NCBI RefSeq assembly: GCF_014654365.1
Contig: NZ_BNAY01000002.1
Coordinates: 248,001 to 312,000 of the forward strand
Source of the DNA: Amycolatopsis oliviviridis
Lineage (GTDB): Bacteria; Actinomycetota; Actinomycetes; Mycobacteriales; Pseudonocardiaceae
Direction of reading: 5' to 3'
Length of the DNA stretch: 64,000 nucleotides
Below the pieces are notes generated by a model. That model was given only the letters and a program-made list of their open reading frames with translations. It was not told where the DNA came from and did not search any database. Position 1 is the first letter of the stretch. The number at the start of each line of letters is the position of its first letter. This document shows positions 18,224 to 27,217 of this stretch, one piece after another. A program made the translations under genes and the position numbers.

Positions 18224-19360
18224 CTACCCAGGAGGCAGGAAAGCCGGTCTCGCGGCCGGATCGGGCTCGTCGTAGTAACGGTGGAACACCGCGGTCTGCC
18301 CACCGGACAACGGCGGGACGATCCAGCTCCACTCCGCCTGGCAACGGCGGCCCGCCCGCTCTTCCTTGGCGATGTGCGTGAGGAATCGCCGCGATTCGGT
18401 GTGGTGATCGGCGACGGTCACGCCCGCCGCGTCGAAGGAGTGCTGGACGGCGAGGGTCAGTTCGACCAGCGTGCGGTCGCGCCACAGGGTGCGCTCGGAC
18501 TTCGTCGAGAGCCCCATCAGGTCCGCGATCACCGGCAGCAGGTCGTACCGGTCGGTGTCGGCCAGGTTGCGCGCGCCGACCTCGGTGGCGAGGTACCACC
18601 CGTTGAACGGCGCCGCGGGATAGGTGATCCCGCCGATGACCAGCCGCATGTTGCTGATCGCGGGCACGGCGTGCCAGCGCAGCCCGAGCCCGGCGAACCA
18701 GCGGTGGTCGGGATGCGACAGCGGGACCTCCAGCACGGCGTCCGACGGCAGCCGGAACAGCTGCCGGTCCCCCGGTTCGGACTCGATGAGCAGCGGGAGG
18801 ACGTCGAAGGAGCCTTTGCGTTCTGGCGGGCGCCAGCCGTGCTCCTGGACGGTCTCGGTGAAGTCCGCGTGGCGCGGATCGCCCAGTACCGAACCGTCGC
18901 TGAGCCGGTAGCCGGCGTACCGGATGAGCTGGTCGTTGTGGATCTTCGGGCCGGGCCCCGCCGGGCCGTCGGGCGCGAACACGGTGATGGTCGACCGGAT
19001 CCGGCCGCCCCGGGTCGCCTCGCGCAGATGGGTGACGCACTCGTCGGCGATGGCGTCCGCGCCTTCGACGTCACGGCGATCCCGCACCTTCAACCCCTGC
19101 CAATACAGTCTGCCTATGCACCGCGCGGAGTTCCGCCAGGCCACCCGCGCGCCGAACTCGACCTCGTCCGCGGTGTGCCGGTAGGTGCCGGTCTCGTGGA
19201 TCTCGGCACGAACCCGGTCGAGCCGCTCGCGCAGCCGCGCGGCCCCGCCGTCCGCTTCGGCATGGAAGAGGCGAAGGAAATCCTCCGCCTCGGCCACGTC
19301 CACGCTCAGTCCCCGCGGACTCACCTCCGGAGGCAAGCGAGGGATATCCGTCACTCTCAT
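18224..19360 (-). CDS. nos: Bacterial nitric oxide synthase, oxygenase domain only
   Basis: 378 residues, the usual length of bacterial NOS. It oxidises L-arginine to citrulline and NO at a haem-thiolate centre in the cytosol. Seen: the haem-binding loop WRNSARCIGR with axial Cys81, the substrate-site segment FNGWYLATEVGARN containing the arginine-anchoring Glu, and the C-terminal pterin/dimer segment WSWIVPPLSGG. No N-terminal zinc hook or reductase domain is present, as expected in bacteria. The ATG at 19360 starts just before the conserved fold. The open frame continues 100 codons upstream, including one hydrophobic segment, but composition there looks non-coding. The flavodoxin gene follows on the same strand. 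No P450 or thaxtomin-like genes adjoin it. Confidence 0.94.
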   Translation of the reverse strand: MRVTDIPRLPPEVSPRGLSVDVAEAEDFLRLFHAEADGGAARLRERLDRVRAEIHETGTYRHTADEVEFGARVAWRNSARCIGRLYWQGLKVRDRRDVEGADAIADECVTHLREATRGGRIRSTITVFAPDGPAGPGPKIHNDQLIRYAGYRLSDGSVLGDPRHADFTETVQEHGWRPPERKGSFDVLPLLIESEPGDRQLFRLPSDAVLEVPLSHPDHRWFAGLGLRWHAVPAISNMRLVIGGITYPAAPFNGWYLATEVGARNLADTDRYDLLPVIADLMGLSTKSERTLWRDRTLVELTLAVQHSFDAAGVTVADHHTESRRFLTHIAKEERAGRRCQAEWSWIVPPLSGGQTAVFHRYYDEPDPAARPAFLPPG

Positions 19361-19806
19361 GGAGGCGCTCGATACCTCTGCCTCCCACTCTCCGAATTCG
19401 ACGCCGGCACCAGCGGCGGGAACGACCACCATTCCTCCTGCACTCGGAAATGCCCGGAGGATCATGCCTGATCGGCGAGACAGCCGGGTCCGGACCAGAC
19501 GAAAGAGGATACCCCACAGAAAGACGAGCACTATCCACCAAACGGCAGAAGCAGCCTCGATGCTGACATTTTCGCAGGCAGAACGCTTGCCGACGACAAT
19601 ATTTGGAATTGCGTGCCACTTCGCGGGATATTCACGTGACCACCCCGGCAAAATGATCACGCTTAACCAAGATCACTTCTATGATCGTCATTCATCACTC
19701 TTTCGAGCGCATTCACCCGACTCCCCTTCTCCTCTTTACCCATACCGGTGTATTAGCCCGCGGGCGCCATCGCTAGAGTGCGAGCATCCCGACGGAAAGG
19801 AAAATC
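19361..19806. other. 446-bp divergent intergenic region between nos and the COG0523 GTPase
   Basis: AT-richer than its surroundings, especially 19550-19750. It should hold both divergent promoters. Several GATCA/TGATC words cluster at 19652-19690, but I cannot define one clear operator, and no Zur-type TGAAAATN-like palindrome is seen. The minus-strand frame upstream of nos remains open for 100 codons; I regard that as non-coding. Confidence 0.5.
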
Positions 19807-20823
19807 GTGGTCGACAGGCGGATTCCGGTCATCCTGGTCGCGGGCTTCCTCGGTTCCGGCAAGACCACCCTGCTCAACCACCTGCTGGCCAACCGCCAGG
19901 GTGCGCGGATCGGTGTCGTGGTCAACGACTTCGGGAGCATCGCGGTCGACGCGATGGCCGTCTCGGGCCAGGTCGACACCATGATGTCGTTCGGTAACGG
20001 CTGCCTGTGCTGCGCCGTCGACGCGAGCGGCCTCGACGCCATGCTCGCCAAGCTTTCCGAGGCCGAGGCCGGCATCGACGTCATCGTGATCGAAGCCAGC
20101 GGGCTCGCCGAACCACGTGACCTCATCCGCCTGATGATCGCCAGCGAGAACCCCGCCATCGCCTACGGCGGCCTCGTCGAACTCGTCGACGCTGCCGAGT
20201 TCGAGACGACCAGGAAGCGGCATCCGGAACTCGACGAGCACCTCGGGTTCGCCGACCTGGTCGTGCTGAACAAGACCGACCGGGCCGACGACGACGCCCT
20301 GGCCAAGCTGCGCGGCACGATCGACGAGATCGCGCCCGGCACGCCGGTGATCGCGACCTCCCACGGCCGGATCGACCCCACCCTGTTCTTCGACGCCCGG
20401 CCGCGCGAACGGGCCGGGCAGATGTCGTTCGACGACCTCCGAGAGGAGGAACACGACCACGAGCACCACTTCCACACCGCGTACGACAGCGTCGCCTTCA
20501 CCGCCGAGCGCCCGCTGGACCCGCGACGGCTGATGGACTTCCTGGAACAGCGCCCCGGCGGGCTCTACCGGATCAAGGGCTTCCTCGACTTCGGCCCGAA
20601 CGGCCCGCGATCCCGGTTCGGCCTGCACACGGTGGGCTCGTTCATCCAGCTGGAGCGCTCGGCGTGGCCGTCCGGACAGGAGCGCCGGAGCGAACTGGTG
20701 CTCATCGGCTCGGGGATCGACACCGAGGCCGTCACCGCCCGCCTCGAAGAGTGCGTCGCGGACGATCCCGAGGTCGTCGACGAGCGGGGAATGCTGCGCG
20801 TCCTGCGCTTCATTCAGGATTGA
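19807..20823 (+). CDS. COG0523 (CobW/ZNG1-like) GTPase, putative metallochaperone
   Basis: 338 residues. G3E-family GTPase domain: Walker A GFLGSGKTTLLN (residues 13-24), the metal-binding CxCC motif GNGCLCC near 62-68, Walker B-type VIVIEASGLAEP, and the guanine motif NKTD. A histidine-rich loop EEEHDHEHHFH (about residues 216-226) and a C-terminal CobW_C domain follow. Such proteins deliver zinc, cobalt or iron to client metalloenzymes using GTP. The GTG at 19807 is preceded by GGAAAGGA. A small two-cysteine protein gene lies 126 nt downstream. The client and metal are unknown; nothing in the intergenic DNA proves zinc control. Confidence 0.92.
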   Translation: MVDRRIPVILVAGFLGSGKTTLLNHLLANRQGARIGVVVNDFGSIAVDAMAVSGQVDTMMSFGNGCLCCAVDASGLDAMLAKLSEAEAGIDVIVIEASGLAEPRDLIRLMIASENPAIAYGGLVELVDAAEFETTRKRHPELDEHLGFADLVVLNKTDRADDDALAKLRGTIDEIAPGTPVIATSHGRIDPTLFFDARPRERAGQMSFDDLREEEHDHEHHFHTAYDSVAFTAERPLDPRRLMDFLEQRPGGLYRIKGFLDFGPNGPRSRFGLHTVGSFIQLERSAWPSGQERRSELVLIGSGIDTEAVTARLEECVADDPEVVDERGMLRVLRFIQD

Positions 20824-20949
20824 ATCAAGACTGAATCAGGACTGACACGCCGAACGGCGGCGAAATACCGGATATCGCGGTGTGTCTGCTTGACACTGTT
20901 TCGCGGAAGGAATCTCGAGCTGGACCACCTGTATCGGGAGGACAGTTCC

Positions 20950-21216
20950 ATGACGAACACCGCCGGACGCTGGTATCTGGTCGGCGCGCTGCCCGAGGAC
21001 TCCCCCGCCGCGCACCTGATGACCCGCTCCGAAGATCTCCGCTATCGGCGTTCGGCCTGCGGGGACAAGGAATCGCGGATGTGGACGCCGGTGGATCTCA
21101 CGACCAGCGACGTCGCCCCGTGCCCGCGCTGCGCCGCGACCCTGCCGGGCCACCGCTCCACGCGCAAGGCCGAGCCCGCCGTGAACACTCAACTCGCCTT
21201 CGACCTGCCGCTCTGA
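20950..21216 (+). CDS. Small orphan protein with a CPRC motif
   Basis: 88 residues, family not recognised. It is soluble and has RRSACGDKESRMW in the middle followed by DVAPCPRCAATLPGHR, so three cysteines (Cys, then CxxC) could bind a metal such as zinc. The start ATG at 20950 is well supported by GGGAGGAC upstream. It follows the COG0523 GTPase on the same strand by 126 nt, so a shared metal theme is possible but unproven. A half copy of the 47550 hairpin element begins 6 nt after its stop. Confidence 0.7.
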   Translation: MTNTAGRWYLVGALPEDSPAAHLMTRSEDLRYRRSACGDKESRMWTPVDLTTSDVAPCPRCAATLPGHRSTRKAEPAVNTQLAFDLPL

Positions 21217-21221
21217 CCGCG

Positions 21222-21242
21222 TTTCGTCCTCTGAATGCGGTA
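21222..21242. repeat. Half copy of the 47550-47612 hairpin element
   Basis: This 21-nt word is identical to positions 47553-47573, one arm of the perfect hairpin near 47.6 kb (it contains CGTCCTCTGAATGCGG). The opposite arm is missing here, so this is a solo or decayed copy, again placed directly after a stop codon and between convergent genes. Confidence 0.75.
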
Positions 21243-21269
21243 ATTGCGGCCTCGCGGAGGGCGTGCGCC

Positions 21270-22271
21270 TTACTCTTTCTTGGCTCTACTCGGCGCCACC
21301 CGGGGCGGCTCGTTCGGCATCTTCGGGTAGACGGGTGGCCAAGGGGCGTCCATGAGCCCGTTCTCCATGTCCTTCCGGGACATTTCCAGCAGCGGCTCGA
21401 TCGACTGCGGTTTCGTTCCCTCCCAAGGGTCACCGCGTTCGGCGAAGCGAGCGGGCACAGTGGACAGCGTCAGCTTGTCCGGCTCGACGGTCTCCAGTTC
21501 GTCCCAGCCGATCGGCGTCGACACCTGCCCGCCGACGCGCGGCCGCACGCACCACGCGCCGAACACCGTCTTGTGCGGCGCGTTCTGGTTGAAGTCGACG
21601 AACACCCGGGATCCGCGTTCTTCCTTCCACCACTGCGCCGTCATCTCCTCCGGGTGACGCCGCTCGAGTTCGCGGGCGAGCGCGACGGCGGCCGCGCGGA
21701 CCTCGTAGGCGTCCCATTTCGGTTCCAGCGGCACATAGAGATGCAGGCCGCGCGAACCCGAAGTCTTGATCTGCGCGGTGATGCCCAGTTCTTCCAGCAG
21801 CGCCTTCGTCAGGACGGCACCGCGCCGCAATTCGGGGAACCCGATCCCCGGCGACGGGTCGAGATCGACGCGCAACTGGTCGCTGATGTCCGGCGCGTCG
21901 GCCCGGTTCGGCCAGACGTGGAACCCGAGGCAGCCCTGGTTCACCGCCCAGACGACGTGCGCGAGGTCTTTCGCCACGAGCGCGTCCGAAGTGGTCCCGT
22001 TCGGAGTGGACACCACCGTCGTGGTCAGCCAGTCGGGCGCGTTCTTCGGGACCCGTTTCTGGAACCACGACTTCCCGCCCGCGCCGTCGGGATAGCGTTC
22101 CAGCAGCAGTGGCCTGCCGCCGAGTTGCGCCAGCAGCGGCTTCGCGACCGCCCGGTAGTACTCGACCAGGTCCAGTTTGGTCTCACCGTTCTCCGGGAAG
22201 TAGACCTTGCCCGGATTGGACACCGTGAACTCGACGCCGTCGAGGTCCAGCGTGACCGGTTCCGACTTCAT
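21270..22271 (-). CDS. NHEJ polymerase/primase domain protein (LigD PolDom, AEP superfamily)
   Basis: 333 residues covering a complete stand-alone LigD-type polymerase domain, which fills and primes DNA ends for non-homologous end joining using ribonucleotides. Seen: KVYFPENGETKLDLVEYYRA at the N terminus, the metal motif RVDLDPSPG (DxD-type), KTSGSRGLHLYVPL with the catalytic serine/histidine region, and RVFVDFNQNAPHKTV carrying the third acidic residue. The start ATG overlaps the ligase stop by 4 nt (ATGA), so polymerase and ligase are made together. No Ku gene is in the window. Confidence 0.93.
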   Translation of the reverse strand: MKSEPVTLDLDGVEFTVSNPGKVYFPENGETKLDLVEYYRAVAKPLLAQLGGRPLLLERYPDGAGGKSWFQKRVPKNAPDWLTTTVVSTPNGTTSDALVAKDLAHVVWAVNQGCLGFHVWPNRADAPDISDQLRVDLDPSPGIGFPELRRGAVLTKALLEELGITAQIKTSGSRGLHLYVPLEPKWDAYEVRAAAVALARELERRHPEEMTAQWWKEERGSRVFVDFNQNAPHKTVFGAWCVRPRVGGQVSTPIGWDELETVEPDKLTLSTVPARFAERGDPWEGTKPQSIEPLLEMSRKDMENGLMDAPWPPVYPKMPNEPPRVAPSRAKKE

Positions 22272-23347
22272 GCTTCCCCCAGCTCGGTGAACAGCGTGGC
22301 CAGTTCGGCGGGCGGGACCTCTTCGAGTTGCGCGTAGGTGCACGAGGCCGGTTCGCGGTCGGGACGGAAGCGCACGAGCCTCCCGCCGTGGCGGAATCGC
22401 GTGCCTTCGACGTGCTCGTAGCGGACCTCGGCGACCCATTCGATGCGGACCGGCTCCCAGCTCAGGTCCTTCTGCGGCGCCCAGCGGCTACCCGCTCCGG
22501 GCATCCGGCCGCCCGCCTCTTCATGAGCCTCGACCCACTCGCGCCAGGGATGGTTCTCCAGCGCGTTCTCCCGCAGCGGCGCGAGTTCGTCCACCAGCTC
22601 ACGCCGCCTCGCGGCGGTGAAACTGCTGGCCACGCCCACATGGTGCAGGACGCCTTCGTCGTTGTAGAGCCCGAGTAGCAGCGAACCGACGCCCACGCCG
22701 TCCTTGTGCCACCGGAACCCGGCGACGACGCAGTCCGCGGTCCGCTGGTGCTTGACCTTCCACATCACCCGCTTGTCCTGCTCGTACGGCGCGTCGGCGG
22801 GTTTGGCCATCACGCCGTCGAAGCCCGCGCCCTCGAACCGGGTGAACCAGTCCTGGGCGACGTCGGGATCCTCGGACAGCGGGGTGAGGTGCACCCGGGC
22901 GAACTTCGTGTCGACGATGCTTTCGAGCAGCTTCCGCCGCTCCCCGAACGGTTCCGGCGTCAGATCCCGGTCGTCGAGGGCCAGCAGGTCGAACACCACG
23001 AAACTGGTCGGCGTCTCGGCGGCCAGTTTGTTCACCCGGGAAGCCGCCGGATGCAGGCGCAGCTGAAGCGCCTCGAAATCGAGCCCACCCTCGGTGACCA
23101 GCACGATCTCGCCGTCGATGACGCAACGCTCGGGCAGCGCTTCCTTGAGCAGCTCGACCAGTTCGGGGAAGTACCTCGTCAGTGGCCTGTCGTTACGCGA
23201 GCCCAGGACGACCTCGTCACCGTCGCGGAAGACCACGCAGCGGAAGCCGTCCCACTTCGGCTCGTACAGCAGCCCCGGCGTGCGCGGCAGTTCGTGCACG
23301 GCCTTGGCCAGCATCGGCTTCACGGGCGGCATCACGGGCAGTTCCAC
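22268..23347 (-). CDS. ATP-dependent DNA ligase (LigC/LigD-ligase type)
   Basis: 359 residues: an adenylation domain with the nucleophile in EPKWDGFR (Lys31), followed by motifs RNDRPLTRYFPEL, CVIDGEIVLV (motif III), FDGVMAKPADAPYE (motif IV) and VMWKVKHQRTADCVV (motif V), then a C-terminal OB fold ending near residue 340. It seals nicks with ATP. Encoded first in a two-gene unit with the polymerase domain gene: the split version of what is a single protein in mycobacterial LigD. The nuclease (phosphoesterase) domain of LigD is absent from this unit. Confidence 0.94.
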   Translation of the reverse strand: MELPVMPPVKPMLAKAVHELPRTPGLLYEPKWDGFRCVVFRDGDEVVLGSRNDRPLTRYFPELVELLKEALPERCVIDGEIVLVTEGGLDFEALQLRLHPAASRVNKLAAETPTSFVVFDLLALDDRDLTPEPFGERRKLLESIVDTKFARVHLTPLSEDPDVAQDWFTRFEGAGFDGVMAKPADAPYEQDKRVMWKVKHQRTADCVVAGFRWHKDGVGVGSLLLGLYNDEGVLHHVGVASSFTAARRRELVDELAPLRENALENHPWREWVEAHEEAGGRMPGAGSRWAPQKDLSWEPVRIEWVAEVRYEHVEGTRFRHGGRLVRFRPDREPASCTYAQLEEVPPAELATLFTELGEA

Positions 23348-23386
23348 GAGGTGATCCTAAGCCGGACCCCCGACAAAAGCGCGGTG

Positions 23387-24529
23387 CTAGAGCTCGGCCA
23401 AGAGAAGCCCGCTGCGGGGTTTCGGCGTGAAATAGGTGGCCTTCCTGGGCATCCGCAGACCGGCCGCGTGCACGGCGAGAACTTCCGCGTACGGGACCGG
23501 GGCCAGCAACAACACCGCGTCCGCGTCTTCGGGCACCGGGCCGCCCGGGAGCAGGGGACGCACGCCCGGCCCTTCCGGATCGACGCCGAGCGCCCCGCGC
23601 AGGAGCTCCTGTTCGACCATCGCGTGATCGCCGCCCGCCTTGCCGAGCACGACCCGGAAGGCCGACGCCCCCGCCAGCACGGTCACCTCGCCCGCTTCGA
23701 CCGGCGGCGTCGGCGGGCCGGGGTGGACCTCGAATCCCGCCTCCGTCCAGCGCCGGACCAGCGTGGCCGCGTCGAGCCCGGTGCCGGCGAGCACCCGGTG
23801 GATGGGCCCGATCCGCAGTCCCGGTCCCCCGGTGACCAGTGCCAGCAACGCTCCCCGCCCCGACGCGGCGGCGGCCGCGACGCGGTGATTCCCGTCCGCG
23901 ACCAGGAGATCCAGCTCGTCCAGGGTCGTCAGCAGTTCGTCCTGATCGTCTCCGGGACCGGCGAGCCACAGCTCGTGTTTGCGACCCGCTCCGTCCACTG
24001 TGGACAAAGTGGGCACCTGCCCCCGGCACATCCGTTCGATCAGCGCGGTCAGCGCGCGGCCGCCGGTCGCGGGGACCAGCATGGCGGCGCTCGTGGCGAC
24101 GCCGAGTCCGGCGAGCATCGCGGCGCGCTCCGCGACGACGTCCGGATAGACGTCCTCGGTGTGCCGGACCCGGGTCGCGCCGTCGGCCCGGACCGCCGCG
24201 GGGTCGACCAGGCACAGCACGCCCAGCGCGACACCGTCCGGCCCGTCGATGCGATACGGCGCGACGACGGAGGCGACCGGGCGATAGTGCCGCTCCCGGA
24301 TACGCTCGAAAGCCGCCCTGGCCTGCGGAAGCGCCGCCTCGATCGAGAGGCCGCCCGCCAGCGCGGCCGGGGTCCTGGCCGGATGCTGGACGGCCAGCAG
24401 GCTGTCCCCGTGCGCTCCGGCGAGGGCGGCGGCGACGCGATCCGGGTCGGCGAATTCGTCGACGTCGGGACCCGGGACGGTGTCGCGGACGACCCAGCCC
24501 CGGTCGATCGGACGGATCCAGGTGCTCAT
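23387..24529 (-). CDS. DUF1015-family protein (SerK-like fold)
   Basis: 380 residues matching the DUF1015 family over its whole length: IRPIDRGWVVRDTVPGPDVDE at the start resembles the family's P-A-x-R opening, YRPVASVVAPYRIDG follows, and LLVADGNHRVAAA (near residue 215) matches the conserved (A)DGHHR motif, here with Asn in place of the first His. Some members phosphorylate free serine with ADP; whether this one does is unknown. The ATG at 24529 has no strong ribosome site. A 9-mer identical to a DnaA box (TTGTCCACA, minus strand) lies at 23999-24007 inside the gene. It diverges from the multidrug exporter at 24650. Confidence 0.82.
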   Translation of the reverse strand: MSTWIRPIDRGWVVRDTVPGPDVDEFADPDRVAAALAGAHGDSLLAVQHPARTPAALAGGLSIEAALPQARAAFERIRERHYRPVASVVAPYRIDGPDGVALGVLCLVDPAAVRADGATRVRHTEDVYPDVVAERAAMLAGLGVATSAAMLVPATGGRALTALIERMCRGQVPTLSTVDGAGRKHELWLAGPGDDQDELLTTLDELDLLVADGNHRVAAAAASGRGALLALVTGGPGLRIGPIHRVLAGTGLDAATLVRRWTEAGFEVHPGPPTPPVEAGEVTVLAGASAFRVVLGKAGGDHAMVEQELLRGALGVDPEGPGVRPLLPGGPVPEDADAVLLLAPVPYAEVLAVHAAGLRMPRKATYFTPKPRSGLLLAEL

Positions 24530-24649
24530 CTGATCTATTTTGCGGGATTCCTCACGGAAAAAATCGGTCCCATGACCGGGTGTCTCCATGGAATGCTTAC
24601 CCATGCGAAGTAGTTGACGCCCTTCATGAGCCCGAGGAGAGCCCCGCAG

Positions 24650-26170
24650 ATGACCACCCCGGCCCCGGTCACCGCGAAGGAAGGGGTCGGTTTCCGTTCC
24701 GAGCGCGGCCCCGTCCTGATCGCCGTGATGCTGTGTTCCGGCCTGATCGCCCTCGACTCGACCATCATCGCGACGGCGGTGCCCTCGGTGGTCGCCGATC
24801 TGGGCGGCTTCTCGCAGTTCCCCTGGCTGTTCTCGATCTATCTGCTGACCCAGGCGGTCACCGTCCCGCTGTACGGCAAGTTCGCCGACGTACTCGGCAG
24901 GCGGCCGGTGATGTTCTTCGGGATCGCGGCGTTCCTGCTGGGCTCGGTGCTGTGCGGCGCGGCCTGGAGCATGCCGGTGCTGATCGCCGCCCGCGCGGTG
25001 CAGGGCATCGGCGCGGGCGCCATCCAGCCGATCGCGCTGACCATGGTCGGCGACATGTACACCGTCGAGGAACGCGCCAGGGTGCAGGGCTATCTCGCCA
25101 GCGTCTGGGCCATTTCGTCGGTGGTCGGGCCGACGCTGGGCGGCGTGTTCGCCGAGTACCTCGACTGGCGCTGGATCTTCTTCATCAACCTGCCGCTCGG
25201 CGCGCTGGCGGCGTGGATGCTGTTCCGGAACTTCCGCGAGCGCGTCGAACGCCGCTCGCACCGCATCGACTACCTCGGCGCCACGCTGCTCACCCTCGGC
25301 TGCTCGCTGCTGATCCTCGGCCTGCTGGAAGGCGGGGTCGCCTGGGGCTGGGCGTCCGCCCCGAGCCTGGCGATCTTCGTCGGCGCGGTGGTCCTGCTGA
25401 CGGCGTTCGTGTTCGTGGAACGCCGGGCCGAGGAACCGGTGCTGCCGCTGTGGATCTTCACCAAACGGACGCTGATCGGCGGGAATCTGGTCGCCGTCGT
25501 CGTCGGCATGCTGCTGATGGGGCTCACCTCGTACCTGCCGACCTTCTCCCAGGGCGTGCTCGGCACCGGCGCGCTCGTCGCCGGGTTCGCGCTGGCGGCG
25601 CTGACCGTCGGCTGGCCGATCTCGGCGTCGCTGGCGGGCCGGATCTACATGCGGATCGGGTTCCGGGACACCGCGCTGATCGGCAGCGGGGCCGTCATCG
25701 CGGGCGCGGGGCTGACCGTGTTCCTGGCGGCGGGGTCGTCGATCTGGCTGGCGGCCGCGGCGGCGTTCGTCCTCGGGCTGGGGCTGGGCCTGACGTCGAG
25801 CCCGACGCTGATCGCCGTGCAGTCCACCATCGGCTGGGAACGCCGCGGCGTCGTCACCGCGACCAACATGTTCAGCCGTTCGCTGGGCAGCGCGGTCGGC
25901 GTCGCGATGTTCGGCGCGATCGCGAACGCGACCCTGGCGAGCCGCTTCGCCAACCCGCCCGCCGGGGTCACCGGTCTGCCGTCCGGCGTCGACGCGACCA
26001 GCGTCGTCCTGGAGGGCCACGGCCCGGACACCCCGACGACGTCGTTCGTGCGTGACGCCCTCGCGGGCGCCACGCACCACGTCTTCCTGGCGATGCTGGT
26101 GGTCGCCGTGCTCAGCGTCGGCGCGCTGCTGCTGATGCCGCGGCGGACCGAAGAGCTGAAGTTCGACTAG
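24650..26170 (+). CDS. MFS multidrug exporter, DHA2 (EmrB/QacA) type, 14 helices
   Basis: 506 residues with 14 predicted membrane helices. Helix 1 carries LDSTIIATAVPSVVADLGG, the DHA2 signature with an acidic residue in the membrane. GKFADVLGRRPVM is the motif A loop, and GAIQPIALTMVGDM with VVGPTLGG matches motif C. It expels drugs or metabolites in exchange for protons. The ATG at 24650 has GAGGAGAG upstream. Its stop codon shares the palindrome CTAG with the stop of the convergent LLM oxidoreductase gene. The substrate is unknown. Confidence 0.93.
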   Translation: MTTPAPVTAKEGVGFRSERGPVLIAVMLCSGLIALDSTIIATAVPSVVADLGGFSQFPWLFSIYLLTQAVTVPLYGKFADVLGRRPVMFFGIAAFLLGSVLCGAAWSMPVLIAARAVQGIGAGAIQPIALTMVGDMYTVEERARVQGYLASVWAISSVVGPTLGGVFAEYLDWRWIFFINLPLGALAAWMLFRNFRERVERRSHRIDYLGATLLTLGCSLLILGLLEGGVAWGWASAPSLAIFVGAVVLLTAFVFVERRAEEPVLPLWIFTKRTLIGGNLVAVVVGMLLMGLTSYLPTFSQGVLGTGALVAGFALAALTVGWPISASLAGRIYMRIGFRDTALIGSGAVIAGAGLTVFLAAGSSIWLAAAAAFVLGLGLGLTSSPTLIAVQSTIGWERRGVVTATNMFSRSLGSAVGVAMFGAIANATLASRFANPPAGVTGLPSGVDATSVVLEGHGPDTPTTSFVRDALAGATHHVFLAMLVVAVLSVGALLLMPRRTEELKFD

Positions 26171-27057
26171 TTCTGCAGCGGAACGGCGTGCTCGGCGAAG
26201 TTCTCGACGAACCGCTCGATCGGCTCCGGTCCGGCCGGGTACAGCACGAACTTGCTCAGCCCGGCGTCGATGTACTCGGCGACCAGATCGCGGGCGGCCC
26301 GCCAGCTGCCCGCGATCAGCCGGGACGGATCCGCGTCGGACCGTGCCGCGACCGAAGCCGCGAGCTCGTCCGGGATCCCGTCCTCCGCGACGATCAGACT
26401 GATCCCGAAATGGTCGGCCTCGACCTCCCGATCCGCCTCGGCGGCGGCCTTCTGGATCGCCTCGCGGCCGGCCCGCGCCTCCTCCGGGGTGAGGAAACTC
26501 GCCAGCCAGCCGTCCGCGAGCCTGCCGACCCGCCGCAACGCGCCGGGTGCCTTCCCGCCGAGCCAGAGGTCGAGCCGTTTGACCGGGCGCAGGCCCAGTC
26601 CGGCGCCCTCGACGCGGAAGAACTCACCTTCGAAGGTCACCTCCTCCTGTTCCAGCAACGCCTTGATCAGCAGCAACGACTCGTCGAACACGGCGGCGCG
26701 GCGGCCTTGCGGCACCGGGAAAAGCGGTAGTTCCGCGTCGCGGGCGGGCTTCAGGCCGAAGACCGGGAGGACCCTCTTCGGCGCCAGCGCGGCGAGTGAG
26801 GCGAGTTGCTTGGCGACGAGCACCGGATCACGGCCGGGCAGCACCATCACACCGGTGCCGACCTTCAGTTTCGAGGCGCGGGCGAGAGCGTGCGTCAGCC
26901 CGACGACCGGGTCGATCCTGGGCGAGTACACCGCCTCGGGCAGCCAGAGCGAATCGACGCCCGCCTGCTCCAGCAGGTCGACCGCGGCACCGAATTCCTC
27001 GGGCGCCGTCCCGGTCCCCAGCCCCGCGCCGACCCTGATCTTCAGGTCTTCCGCCAC
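26167..27057 (-). CDS. LLM-class F420-dependent oxidoreductase
   Basis: 296-residue TIM-barrel protein of the luciferase-like family that in actinobacteria usually takes cofactor F420. Seen: VRVGAGLG-like opening strand (IRVGAGLGTGTAPEEF), GVDSLWLPEAV with the conserved acidic-loop position, KVGTGVMVLPGRDPVLVAKQ, and the C-terminal LSKFVLYPAGP. The start is GTG at 27057 with GGGAG five bases upstream. The substrate is unknown. The stop overlaps the MFS stop at CTAG. It diverges from the thioesterase gene; 160 nt separate their starts. Confidence 0.88.
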   Translation of the reverse strand: MAEDLKIRVGAGLGTGTAPEEFGAAVDLLEQAGVDSLWLPEAVYSPRIDPVVGLTHALARASKLKVGTGVMVLPGRDPVLVAKQLASLAALAPKRVLPVFGLKPARDAELPLFPVPQGRRAAVFDESLLLIKALLEQEEVTFEGEFFRVEGAGLGLRPVKRLDLWLGGKAPGALRRVGRLADGWLASFLTPEEARAGREAIQKAAAEADREVEADHFGISLIVAEDGIPDELAASVAARSDADPSRLIAGSWRAARDLVAEYIDAGLSKFVLYPAGPEPIERFVENFAEHAVPLQN

Positions 27058-27217
27058 ACCCGCTCCCTTCCACGAGGCCCTGGATATGGGCCTGCGTCCC
27101 AGATTCACACCAGGCCACGACGTGAACAACCCCGCACACGCATGGACTCTTCCTGCGGATTCCCCGTACATTCGAGTTTCGTGCGGGGCATTCCCGCACG
27201 GATTGGGGGATTTTTCG

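Noticed and set aside
19361..19660. N-terminal extension of nos with a hydrophobic segment
   Set aside because: The composition changes to AT-rich non-coding type, no ribosome site is seen, and bacterial NOS proteins do not have such an extension.
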